From Flavobacterium psychroterrae (lineage in GTDB: Bacteria; Bacteroidota; Bacteroidia; Flavobacteriales; Flavobacteriaceae): a stretch of 64,000 bases of DNA. Positions within the stretch are counted from its first letter, which is position 1. The number at the start of each line of letters is the position of its first letter. The stretch lies in the NCBI RefSeq assembly GCF_018380615.1, contig NZ_JAGYVZ010000004.1, positions 62,001 to 126,000 of the forward strand, read 5' to 3'. Positions 25,615 to 33,500 of the stretch are shown piece after piece. The notes under the pieces were generated by a model, which ran no database searches, had not been told where the DNA came from, and was given only the letters and a program-made list of their open reading frames with translations. The translations under genes and the position numbers were made by a program.

Positions 25615-26093
25615 TTCATTCATCCTCAACAAAGTCGAATTATCAGACTAAGGGGAGTCGGAATTCTCATCCTGAGCTGAGTCGAAGGATTTGGAATTTG
25701 GATTTTAAAAAATTGGAATTTTGATTTTTAGGAGCTATCTCCCGCTATACGCTATATCTTTTGTGCCGAACCCCGGCACAAAAGGATATCGCTTCTATCA
25801 GGGCTAGGGCTTTAGTTTTCATAATAAAAATTATTTTGGCACAATATATGTCATTTCGATAGAAGAGAAATTTGATCTTTGTGTTATTTGAGTAAATCAA
25901 GTTGTTAGATTAAACGAAATAAGCTTTTAGACTGAGTAAAAATGAACTTTGAACTGATCGAAATCTATTTGTCAGACTAAGCGGAATCGTAGTCCCTCAA
26001 AGCAATTCAAAACTTAATCATTTATAATCTATAAAATCTGTGGCAAACAAAAAATTAGAGAAAATTAATGTAATGAGTGGTAAAAAAATCAAT
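25615..26093. other. Intergenic region with several repeat fragments
   Basis: From left to right this holds a CTGAGTCGAAGGATTTGG phrase (about 25676), TTGGAATTTGGATTTT words, structured element copy 2 (25731-25805), a TCATTTCGATAGAAGAG phrase (about 25852), and AAATCTGTGGCAAAC at about 26034, which matches words of the 372-1035 array. No gene is seen. An in-frame GTG at 26040 lies in the last repeat and is not a convincing start. Confidence 0.6.
25731..25805 (-). repeat. Dispersed structured element, copy 2
   Basis: The minus strand reads AGCCCTGATAGAAGCGATAT, then the hairpin CTTTTGTGCCG paired with CGGCACAAAAG around GGGTT, then ATATAGCGTATAGCGGGAGATAGCTCC. The flanks match copy 1 (8360-8438). 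The upper stem has a different sequence but the same pairing. Confidence 0.78.
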
Positions 26094-27296
26094 ATGACTT
26101 TTAAGAAATTAGCCCTATTCCTTTTAATAACAGTTTCTTATAATACGTTTGCACAAAAAGACGGTTATTGGGATAAGGAACGTGCAACAACAAAAGAAAT
26201 TATTGTTTCAGCACGTGACAGAATTACCATTAAAACGGAAGATTTACCCGTAGGAACTACTGAAATAGTATACAGAATTACACTTTTAGATGAAAACCAG
26301 CAAATGACAAGCAGTTTGGTTTCAATGTTAAAGGCCATTCCGGATCCTTACGGAATTGGACAAGGTTCTGCCGGCGCTGTTTTTTTAATGTCAAAAATTT
26401 CAGGAGATGATTCTTGTACTTATGCATTATTTACTTCAAATGACGATGCAAAAAAATATGTTGACGACGGAAAAACTGATAAAGCGTGTTATGCTCAGGT
26501 TGATCCGGTAAACAAAGATGCTAAGAGATTGTCTATCGATAAATCATCTTGCATCAAACAAAATAGTACTACAATTTGGTTTGGATTTACGAGTAAAAAC
26601 TGGGTTTTAAATCAAAAAGTAGTTTTAGAAGTTGTGCCTTGGGTCGATACAAAATTAAATCGTGGTTGGAATCAGGACAATAAAAACGAAATCATAAGTC
26701 TTTGTAAAACATCAACAATGGCACAAAAAATGGCCAATTCTGATGATTTTTGCGTTTGTATTCTGGAAAAAATAATGAAACAATATCGTTATACGGAATT
26801 TCAGAAATTATTAGCAATCGAAAAAACCAAAGTATATAAAGACTTCGGAAACGCCTGCTATCAGGATGTTGATATTTCTAAAAATGTTTACAATGATTTG
26901 AGAACTCAGGCTTCGACTTTAATAAAATTGCAAAAATACAACGAAGCAATTCAAAAGTTAAATACAATTATTAACGATGGAAAATCAACAGCATTAGATT
27001 ACAGTTCAATTGGTTACAGTTATATTTTGACAAAACAATATGCTAAAGCAATAAAATCTCTTAAAGAAGGCGAAAAATTAGACGATACCGAATTATTGGT
27101 AAAACTTAATTTAGCGCACGTTTATTTAGTAAGCGACGATTATAGCGAAGCCAAAGCAATCTACAAAAAATACCAAACTCAAAACGTCACAGATAGTTTG
27201 AGCTGGAAAGAAAAAACAAAACAGGATTTTATAGTTTTCGAAAAAGCAGGTTTGCCATCAAAAGACTTTGAACGCGTTTTAAAACTTTATAATTAA
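26094..27296 (+). CDS. Exported tetratricopeptide-repeat protein
   Basis: From the ATG at 26094 this is a 400-residue protein. Its signal peptide MTFKKLALFLLITVSYNTFA gives an exported product starting QKDGYWDKE. The N-terminal half is beta-rich with paired cysteines (DDSCTYAL, DKACYAQ, SSCIKQ, FCVCILEK) and no family I recognise. The C-terminal third contains TPR units, LIKLQKYNEAIQKLNTII and LTKQYAKAIKSLKEGEKL (about residues 280-345). Starts at 26073 (seven codons longer) or the GTG at 26040 are in frame but fit the signal peptide less well. It lies between menA and menC without an obvious pathway role. Confidence 0.75.
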   Translation: MTFKKLALFLLITVSYNTFAQKDGYWDKERATTKEIIVSARDRITIKTEDLPVGTTEIVYRITLLDENQQMTSSLVSMLKAIPDPYGIGQGSAGAVFLMSKISGDDSCTYALFTSNDDAKKYVDDGKTDKACYAQVDPVNKDAKRLSIDKSSCIKQNSTTIWFGFTSKNWVLNQKVVLEVVPWVDTKLNRGWNQDNKNEIISLCKTSTMAQKMANSDDFCVCILEKIMKQYRYTEFQKLLAIEKTKVYKDFGNACYQDVDISKNVYNDLRTQASTLIKLQKYNEAIQKLNTIINDGKSTALDYSSIGYSYILTKQYAKAIKSLKEGEKLDDTELLVKLNLAHVYLVSDDYSEAKAIYKKYQTQNVTDSLSWKEKTKQDFIVFEKAGLPSKDFERVLKLYN

Positions 27297-27391
27297 AATA
27301 TTTTTACCATATAAGTGATATAAGTTCAGTTAAAATATGCTCATGCTAAAATTATAATTACTTATATAACTTAAATGGTTTAACAAAAAAG

Positions 27392-28426
27392 ATGAAAGCG
27401 ACTTACCACAAATACATGTTGGATTTTAAACGTCCTTCCGGAACTTCGAGAGGCGTTATGACCGAAAAAGAAACCTGGTTTATTGTTCTTGAAGAAAATG
27501 GTAATAAAGGAATAGGCGAGTGCGGAATCTTACGAGGTTTAAGTGCTGATGATCGCTACGATTATGAAGAAAAAATAAAATGGACCTGCGAAAATATTCA
27601 TCTTGGAGAAACCGCCTTATGGAAAGCATTATTAGAATTTCCTTCGATACAATTCGGGATTGAAATGGCCTTTTTATCGCTTAAAAGTGATAATCCTTAT
27701 TTGTTGTTTCCTTCGGATTTTACCAATAATTCAAAATCAATTGTTATCAACGGTTTAGTTTGGATGGGCGAAGCTTCTTACATGAAACAACAAATTGAAG
27801 AGAAATTAGCGGATGGTTTTAATTGCATAAAACTCAAAATTGGTGCTATTGATTTTGAAAAAGAATTAGAATTATTGCGCTTTATCAGAACTCATTTTTC
27901 AGCAGAACAAATCGAAATCAGAGTAGATGCCAACGGAGCTTTCGCTTTAAATGAAGCTTTAAATAAACTAAAGCAATTGAATCAATTTCAGCTTCATAGT
28001 ATTGAACAGCCTATCAAAAAAGGCAATATTGAAGCAATGGCAAATTTGTGTAAAACAACTCCATTTCCTATTGCATTAGATGAAGAACTAATTGGAATTT
28101 TTACATTAAAAGAAAAAGAAAAATTACTACAAGAAATCAAACCTCAATACATAATCCTTAAACCTAGTTTTGTTGGTGGATTCAGAGGAACAAAAGAATG
28201 GATTGATCTTGCTGATAAATACAATATTGGCTGGTGGATAACATCAGCTTTAGAAAGTAATATTGGACTGAATGCTATTGCACAATGGACATTCATGCAA
28301 AACTCAAAAATGCCGCAAGGTTTAGGAACCGGCGCTCTTTATACCAATAATTTTGATTGTCCGCTTGAAGTTTCAAAAGGTCAATTATGGTACAATACTG
28401 CTAAAAACTGGGATTCTTTTTTTTAG
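27392..28426 (+). CDS. menC: MenC, o-succinylbenzoate synthase (enolase superfamily)
   Basis: This 344-residue protein has the enolase-superfamily layout. The N-terminal capping domain contains GIGECGILRGLS (about residues 40-51). In the barrel are CIKLKIGAIDFEKEL (catalytic Lys, about 145-159), RVDANGAF (Asp ligand, about 177-184), SIEQPI (Glu ligand, about 204-209), ALDEEL (Asp ligand) and IILKPSFVGG (second Lys, about 253-262). It dehydrates SHCHC to o-succinylbenzoate. The family also contains dipeptide epimerases, but the location with menD, menB and menA favours MenC. A menE gene is not adjacent; repeats follow instead. Confidence 0.92.
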   Translation: MKATYHKYMLDFKRPSGTSRGVMTEKETWFIVLEENGNKGIGECGILRGLSADDRYDYEEKIKWTCENIHLGETALWKALLEFPSIQFGIEMAFLSLKSDNPYLLFPSDFTNNSKSIVINGLVWMGEASYMKQQIEEKLADGFNCIKLKIGAIDFEKELELLRFIRTHFSAEQIEIRVDANGAFALNEALNKLKQLNQFQLHSIEQPIKKGNIEAMANLCKTTPFPIALDEELIGIFTLKEKEKLLQEIKPQYIILKPSFVGGFRGTKEWIDLADKYNIGWWITSALESNIGLNAIAQWTFMQNSKMPQGLGTGALYTNNFDCPLEVSKGQLWYNTAKNWDSFF

Positions 28427-28437
28427 AAGGTATAAAG

Positions 28438-28567
28438 TAAGGAAAGGAGCAAAGGTTCAAAGGGTCAAAGGTTCAAAGGAGCAAAGGTTCAGAGGCTCAA
28501 AGGTTCAGAGTTATCTAGTTAAAGACCTTTGGCCCTTTGTAACTCTGTACCTTTTGAACCCTTTTTT
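28438..28567. repeat. GGTTCAAAGG-type repeat cluster with inverted partner
   Basis: Words such as GCAAAGGTTCAAAGGGTC, GCAAAGGTTCAGAGGCTC and AAAGGTTCAGAG run in tandem from 28448 to 28512. They are followed by CTTTGGCCCTTTGTAACTCT and CCTTTTGAACCCTTTTTT, which are partly complementary. The cluster could fold into a long imperfect hairpin between convergent menC and the helix-hairpin-helix gene. A related phrase lies at 3222-3264. Confidence 0.7.
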
Positions 28568-28577
28568 AAACCTATTT

Positions 28578-29123
28578 TCACTCTTTCCCTCCAAGCAACC
28601 CTTTTTGTAAATCTTTTAATTCCTGCCATCTTCCCTGATAGGCTAATAAAGCTTGTTTTGCCCAGGTACTTGGATTATGGATTGCATAATTTTCACCACC
28701 GGAATCTAAAATTGATTGTAATCTTTCAGTCGATGTTTCTGATAGATCACGCCAGGTTTTAATTCCCGCAACATTAAATAAAACTTCAATTTTAGGTCCA
28801 ATTCCTTCCACAATTTTCAAATCATCCTCTTTTATTTTTTTTCCATAAGCGATACTTGCCAATGAAGCATCAAATAGAAATGCAGGAGGATTAGTTGCAA
28901 ATGATTGTGATTCGGAAAAACTTGACTTAGCGGCTAAATCAGCTTCTAATGAAGAAATTTTTAAGTTCAAATTTCTTGTATTTGCTTTGCAAGCGTCTAA
29001 ATCATCTTGTAATGACAATGCAAGTGAATCATCTCCTTTTGAATTCATTTTTCCAATTAAGTAACCTAAAATTCCACAGATTAATCCCACTAGCGCAGGT
29101 ATTAAGATACAAGGTATATTCAT
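28578..29123 (-). CDS. Membrane-anchored helix-hairpin-helix protein
   Basis: This 181-residue protein has a single N-terminal membrane helix (CILIPALVGLICGILGYLIG, about residues 5-24) and a short coiled-coil segment (about 40-66). The C-terminal helix-hairpin-helix domain contains DDLKIVEGIGPKIEVLFNVA (about 99-118) and TWRDLSETSTERLQSIL. Such domains resemble those of flap endonuclease-like or SH3/HhH 'predicted nuclease' proteins, but no catalytic residues are evident. It follows the OmpA-family gene by 19 bp on the same strand, so the pair is likely co-expressed. Function is unknown. Confidence 0.8.
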   Translation of the reverse strand: MNIPCILIPALVGLICGILGYLIGKMNSKGDDSLALSLQDDLDACKANTRNLNLKISSLEADLAAKSSFSESQSFATNPPAFLFDASLASIAYGKKIKEDDLKIVEGIGPKIEVLFNVAGIKTWRDLSETSTERLQSILDSGGENYAIHNPSTWAKQALLAYQGRWQELKDLQKGLLGGKE

Positions 29124-29142
29124 AATAGTATATTTTGATTAG

Positions 29143-30054
29143 TTATTTGATTGTAATTACAGTTCGTCTGTTGTTTGCTTTTCCTTCAGCAGTATCATTT
29201 TCACCAATTGGTTCGTCCGGACCTTTTGATTCAGTTGTAATGCGGCTTTCTTCAATTCCATTTTTCGCCAAATAGTTTTTAGAAAATTCTGCACGCTTTT
29301 GCCCCAGCACAATATTAGCATCGCGATTTCCAACATTATCACTATGTCCTACAATAAGAACAACGGCATCTTTAACATGTTCTGTATATTTTACCAGATC
29401 TGCTACTTTTTGTTTTTCAAGATTTGTTAATTTATCGCTGGATTTATTGGTATTGAAATGCAGAATTAACGGATCTCCATTAATTTTTTCTTTTAAAATA
29501 GTCCATTCATCTGTTGTTGCGGGAGTAGTTTCAGGAGTTCCAAATTTGTATTCAGCCGGACCCAAAAGTGTATCTGAAATCGTTTTCCACTTATCGATTA
29601 TTTCACCTTTTGTATCAAATTGAGCAGCTGATAAACCTTTAGAAACAAAAAACTTTTTGATATCATTTGCCCTTGCCAGACCCAGATTTTCAAAAGTGGT
29701 TGAGTTGGTTTCGTCGGATGTAGCATATCCGGTTATTGTTATTATTTGGTTTGGATTTGCAATCAAAAATGTTTTAAGATTTTCAAGTCCAATGGATACA
29801 GAATCACCAACAGGCAGGATTACTGCAAAGCTGTTTTTAAGGAACTTGATATTATCGTTAGTTCGATAATCAATTCCTGAACCATTTAGAATAAAGGGGA
29901 CAAAATTATTGTCCTGAGCCACAACTACGGATACTTTTTGAGTATCAGCCGCCGGTGTCTTAATAGTACAATTGCAACAAAATTCTACATACAAAAAAGT
30001 ACCTAAAATAATTGTTATTGCAATGCCTAATAGATAAAGTGCTTTTTTAGACAT
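29143..30054 (-). CDS. OmpA-family protein with two OmpA-like regions
   Basis: From the ATG at 30054 this is 303 residues. An N-terminal membrane anchor (ALYLLGIAITIILGTFLYVEF) ends in a Cys cluster, FCCNC. The C-terminal 100 residues form an OmpA domain, ILHFNTNKSSDKLTNLEKQKV through GHSDNVGNRDANIVLGQKRAEF and RRTVITIK, which binds peptidoglycan. A second, more diverged OmpA-like region lies upstream (about residues 60-150), with ITGYATSDETNSTTFENLGLARA. A TTG start 22 codons upstream is in frame but less likely. The gene precedes the helix-hairpin-helix gene by 19 bp. Confidence 0.85.
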   Translation of the reverse strand: MSKKALYLLGIAITIILGTFLYVEFCCNCTIKTPAADTQKVSVVVAQDNNFVPFILNGSGIDYRTNDNIKFLKNSFAVILPVGDSVSIGLENLKTFLIANPNQIITITGYATSDETNSTTFENLGLARANDIKKFFVSKGLSAAQFDTKGEIIDKWKTISDTLLGPAEYKFGTPETTPATTDEWTILKEKINGDPLILHFNTNKSSDKLTNLEKQKVADLVKYTEHVKDAVVLIVGHSDNVGNRDANIVLGQKRAEFSKNYLAKNGIEESRITTESKGPDEPIGENDTAEGKANNRRTVITIK

Positions 30055-30256
30055 AGATAATGAAGTTAAGATTTGATCAAATTTAACAAAAAAATAAATA
30101 CAAAATGAATTGATAATCAATTATTTAGAAGTTATGTATTTAGTTTTTAGATAATTACATAAAACAATATATAAACTCTACGATTGATTAATCTTGATTT
30201 TTAGACTGAATTAAATTGAGTAACTTGCATAAAAAATTAATTTAAGACATACAAAA

Positions 30257-30733
30257 ATGGTCGAAATAGAAAGAAAGTTTCTTGTAAAATCCAATGATTT
30301 TAAAGAACAGGCTTTTACTCAAAATAATATTGCTCAGGGCTATTTAAGTTCAATACCCGAAACAACTGTCAGAGTTAGAATTAAAGGAAATAAAGGCTTT
30401 ATTACTATTAAAGGAATTAGTCATCACGGAGGAATGTCCCGTTTTGAATGGGAAAATGAAATACCGGTTGATGAAGCTAAGGAATTACTTAAATTATGTG
30501 AAAAAGGCAAAATAGAGAAAACTCGTTTTGAAATAAAATCCGGAGATCATATTTTTGAAGTAGATGAATTTTATGGAGAAAATGAAGGTTTGGTAATGGC
30601 GGAAATCGAATTAAAATCAGAAACTGATTCCTTTGAAAAACCGGACTGGCTTGGCGAAGAAGTAACCGATGACGAAAGATATTATAATGCTTATTTGAGC
30701 AAAAATCCTTTTAAAAATTGGGGAAAACATTAG
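30257..30733 (+). CDS. CYTH-domain triphosphatase-like protein
   Basis: This 158-residue protein begins MVEIERKFLV, giving the ExExK signature of the CYTH triphosphate tunnel fold. Alternating charged strands follow: TVRVRIKGNKGFITIKG (about residues 37-53), RFEWENEIP, EKTRFEIKSGDHIFEVDEFYG (about 96-116) and VMAEIELKSE. Bacterial single-domain members hydrolyse inorganic triphosphate or nucleoside triphosphates in a metal-dependent way. The substrate here is not known. The ypdA gene starts 4 bp after its stop, indicating one transcript. Confidence 0.92.
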   Translation: MVEIERKFLVKSNDFKEQAFTQNNIAQGYLSSIPETTVRVRIKGNKGFITIKGISHHGGMSRFEWENEIPVDEAKELLKLCEKGKIEKTRFEIKSGDHIFEVDEFYGENEGLVMAEIELKSETDSFEKPDWLGEEVTDDERYYNAYLSKNPFKNWGKH

Positions 30734-30737
30734 AATT

Positions 30738-31706
30738 ATGACAGAACAATATGATTTAATCATCGTCGGAGGAGGTCCAATTGGGCTTGCTTGTGCGATA
30801 GAAGCTCAAAAGAAAAATTTACGTTATTTGATTATCGAAAAAGGCGCAATTGTAAACAGTATTTTCAATTATCCTTTATATATGACTTTTTTTTCAACGG
30901 CCGAAAGGCTTGAAATAGGGGATATTCCGTTTAGTTGTCTGGCACCAAAACCCGGTCGTCAGGAAGCTTTAGAATATTATCGAAATATTCATCGTTATTT
31001 TAAATTTTCAATCAATTTATTTGAAAAAGTAACTGAGGTTAAGAAATTAGAAAATACTTTTTTTAAAATTACAACAGACAAATCGTTATATGAATCTAAA
31101 AATGTTGTGATTGCAACGGGTTTTTATGATATTCCCATTGAAATGAACGTTGTAGGGGAGGATTTATCTAAAGTGCGACATTACTATAAAGAAGCACATG
31201 AATATGCTTTTAGAAATGTTTTAGTTGTTGGAGCCAATAATTCATCTGTAGATGCAGCTCTGGAATGCTGGAGAAAAGGAGCTAATGTAACAATGGTTAT
31301 TCGTAAAAACGAAATCAATAGCAGGGTAAAATATTGGGCAAAACCAGATATTGAAAACCGAATTGAAGAGGGAAGTATAAAAGCTTATTTTCAATCTAAT
31401 ATAACTGAAATTAGAGAAAATGAAGTTGAAATCGATACGCCAAGCGGAAAAGTCATTATAGAAAATGACTTTGTGTTAGCCTTAACCGGATACAAACCAG
31501 ATTTGGGTTTTCTTGAAAATATGGGAATTCAATTGTCTGAGGATGAATTAAAAACACCAACTTATAATCCGGAAACTATGGAAACAAATGTTGATGGTTT
31601 ATTTCTTGCAGGGGTTATTTGCGGCGGAATGCACACACATAAATGGTTTATTGAGAATTCCCGTGTTCACGCTAATATGATCGTGGATTATATTACTTCA
31701 AAGTAA
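30738..31706 (+). CDS. ypdA: YpdA/Bdr-family FAD- and NADPH-dependent disulfide reductase
   Basis: This 322-residue flavoprotein has DLIIVGGGPIGLACAIEAQ (FAD site, about residues 6-24), NVLVVGANNSSVDAALE (NADPH site, about 157-173) and the C-terminal GLFLAGVICGGMHTHKWFIENS (about 287-308), which caps the flavin. No CxxC pair is present, as expected for the YpdA group of bacillithiol disulfide reductases rather than thioredoxin reductases. In Bacteroidota with bacillithiol it would regenerate BSH from BSSB (family knowledge). It is coupled to the CYTH gene. A perfect hairpin follows at 31727. Confidence 0.88.
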   Translation: MTEQYDLIIVGGGPIGLACAIEAQKKNLRYLIIEKGAIVNSIFNYPLYMTFFSTAERLEIGDIPFSCLAPKPGRQEALEYYRNIHRYFKFSINLFEKVTEVKKLENTFFKITTDKSLYESKNVVIATGFYDIPIEMNVVGEDLSKVRHYYKEAHEYAFRNVLVVGANNSSVDAALECWRKGANVTMVIRKNEINSRVKYWAKPDIENRIEEGSIKAYFQSNITEIRENEVEIDTPSGKVIIENDFVLALTGYKPDLGFLENMGIQLSEDELKTPTYNPETMETNVDGLFLAGVICGGMHTHKWFIENSRVHANMIVDYITSK

Positions 31707-31726
31707 ACTTTATCACACATTTTTGT

Positions 31727-31786
31727 TGTCACATTGAGCGAAGTCGAGAACACTTTACGTGCATTTCGACTTCGCTCAATGTGACA
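31727..31786. repeat. 21-bp perfect inverted repeat (CATTGAGCGAAGTCGA family)
   Basis: TGTCACATTGAGCGAAGTCGA (31727-31747, first 20 bases shown by TGTCACATTGAGCGAAGTCG) is the exact reverse complement of 31766-31786, with an 18-base loop. It sits between convergent ypdA and selO genes and may act as a terminator for both. A T-run follows on the plus side. Confidence 0.85.
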
Positions 31787-31819
31787 CACTTTTTATAAAT
31801 TTTTTTTAGCATCAAAATA

Positions 31820-33388
31820 TTATGAACTACAAGATAGCATTGAACAGCCTACTTTAGATCTCGCCCAATCAGGTCGTTTTACAAACCATCTTTGATATTC
31901 CGGTTGTTCGTCATATGGCTTTTGCAATACTAAGTACAATTCATCAATCAATGAATAATCACCTTGATCAGCGGCGTCAATTGCTAATTGAGACATATAA
32001 TTTCTCAACACATATTTGGGATTTATCTGATTCATTTTTTCTGAGCGAACTTCATCTGATAATTCTTCTGCATTTAATCTTTCGATATAAACAGTAAACC
32101 ATTTTTTCCAGGATTCAAGAATTTCTCCTTTGATTTCTTCGGGAATATAGAAAGAATCTTTTACCCTTTCAATTGCATTTTCAACTGAATCTTTTTTCTG
32201 AATCTGACTCAAATTTCTAAAAAATATTGTCATATCAGTTTCAGATAATTGCAAAACTGTTTCTAAAGCTGTAATTAGTTTATCATCAGTTTCAGTTGAA
32301 GTAAAGACTCCTAATTTACTTAAAAACATTGTTTTATAATCAGATTCGAATTCAGTAATAAATGATTCTAATATTTTTTCCAATGGTTCAGCTTCATTGA
32401 TTAACGGGTACAAAGCATTTGCTAATTGGTACAAATTCCATTGTGCAATTTGAGGCTGATTACCAAAACGATATCTTCTGTTTTGACTGTCTGTAGTGTT
32501 TGGAGTCCAATTTGGATCGTAATTTTCAAGCCATCCGTAAGGACCGTAATCAATCGTGATCCCGTGAATCGACATATTATCAGTATTCATAACGCCGTGT
32601 ACAAAACCAACACGTTGCCAATGCAAAATCATTTCGCGTGTTTTATTCGCTACAGATTTAAAAAACTGTAAATATTGTTCTTTTGGCTCACCATTAATTT
32701 CAGGAAAATAATGTTTGATAGTATGTTCAACAAAATCCTTTAAGTTTTTAAGTTCATTTCGCGCTGTCAGCATTTCAAAACTTCCAAAACGAATGAAAGA
32801 AGGAGCAACACGACAAACAATAGCACCTTTTTCGTAAGCGGGATTTCCGTTATATAAAATATCTCGCAATACTTCATCACCGGATAACATCAACGAAAGT
32901 GATCGGGTAGTAGGAACACCCAAATGATACATTGCTTCAGCGCATAAATATTCCCTAACAGAAGAACGCAAAACCGCCAAACCATCAGCAGTTCTGGAAT
33001 ATGGTGTTTTTCCTGCACCTTTTAACTGGAGCGTAAAAAAATTATTATTGTGTTCTATTTCCGTTAAATTAATTGCACGTCCATCTCCTAATTGTCCTGC
33101 CCAATTTCCAAATTGATGCCCCGCATAACACATAGCATATGGTCTCGTTTCCGGAAGAATTTCTTTTCCGGAAAAAGTATTCAGAAAAGATTCTGACTGA
33201 ATTTCATCAGATGAAACCCCAATTAATTCAGCTACTTCTTTTGAAGCATGAATTAAACTGGGATTTGATGGTTTGACAGGATTTACATATGAGAATACAG
33301 TGTTTTTAACCTGACGAATTTCATTAGTTTCTTCAGGATCTGCAGGTAATTCAGCAGTAAATCGATTGTTTATTTTTAAATTTTTCAT
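31820..33388 (-). CDS. selO: SelO/YdiU-family protein adenylyltransferase
   Basis: This 522-residue pseudokinase is of the SelO family, whose members transfer AMP from ATP to Ser, Thr or Tyr residues of target proteins. Conserved blocks seen are YAMCYAGHQFGNWAGQLGDGRA (about residues 82-103), LQLKGAGKTPYSRTADGLAVLRSSVREYL (about 119-147), FVHGVMNTDNMSIHGITIDYGPYGW (about 263-287) and RYRFGNQPQIAQWNL (about 309-323). The C-terminus SMLSCSS has the redox Cys at the position of selenocysteine in other members. Length is normal. It is transcribed alone, 112 bp downstream of msrA; both belong to oxidative-stress biology. Confidence 0.94.
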   Translation of the reverse strand: MKNLKINNRFTAELPADPEETNEIRQVKNTVFSYVNPVKPSNPSLIHASKEVAELIGVSSDEIQSESFLNTFSGKEILPETRPYAMCYAGHQFGNWAGQLGDGRAINLTEIEHNNNFFTLQLKGAGKTPYSRTADGLAVLRSSVREYLCAEAMYHLGVPTTRSLSLMLSGDEVLRDILYNGNPAYEKGAIVCRVAPSFIRFGSFEMLTARNELKNLKDFVEHTIKHYFPEINGEPKEQYLQFFKSVANKTREMILHWQRVGFVHGVMNTDNMSIHGITIDYGPYGWLENYDPNWTPNTTDSQNRRYRFGNQPQIAQWNLYQLANALYPLINEAEPLEKILESFITEFESDYKTMFLSKLGVFTSTETDDKLITALETVLQLSETDMTIFFRNLSQIQKKDSVENAIERVKDSFYIPEEIKGEILESWKKWFTVYIERLNAEELSDEVRSEKMNQINPKYVLRNYMSQLAIDAADQGDYSLIDELYLVLQKPYDEQPEYQRWFVKRPDWARSKVGCSMLSCSS

Positions 33389-33395
33389 TGGAGTT

Positions 33396-33498
33396 TTTTT
33401 TTGCCACAGATTAAAATGATTTAAAAGTATTATTAAACTGTAACAGGGTTACACATAATTCAAGAAAAATCATTTTAATCTGTGTAATCTGTGGCATT
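33396..33498. repeat. Inverted repeat of the CCACAGATT family
   Basis: TTTTTTTTGCCACAGATTAAAATGATTT at the left (33396-33423) and AAATCATTTTAATCTG...AATCTGTGGCATTTTTT at the right (33466-33500) are nearly perfect complements with a spacer of about 40 bp. The words are the same as in the 372-1035 array. It lies between msrA and selO, both minus strand. Confidence 0.75.
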
Positions 33499-33500
33499 TT

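Noticed and set aside
26040-26093. GTG start of the TPR protein
   Set aside because: The GTG is part of a dispersed CTGTGGCAAAC repeat, and starting there buries the signal peptide.
28353-28610. Plus-strand frames across the GGTTCAAAGG cluster
   Set aside because: They consist of repeat-derived residues (KVQR, SKEQ) and overlap the menC end.
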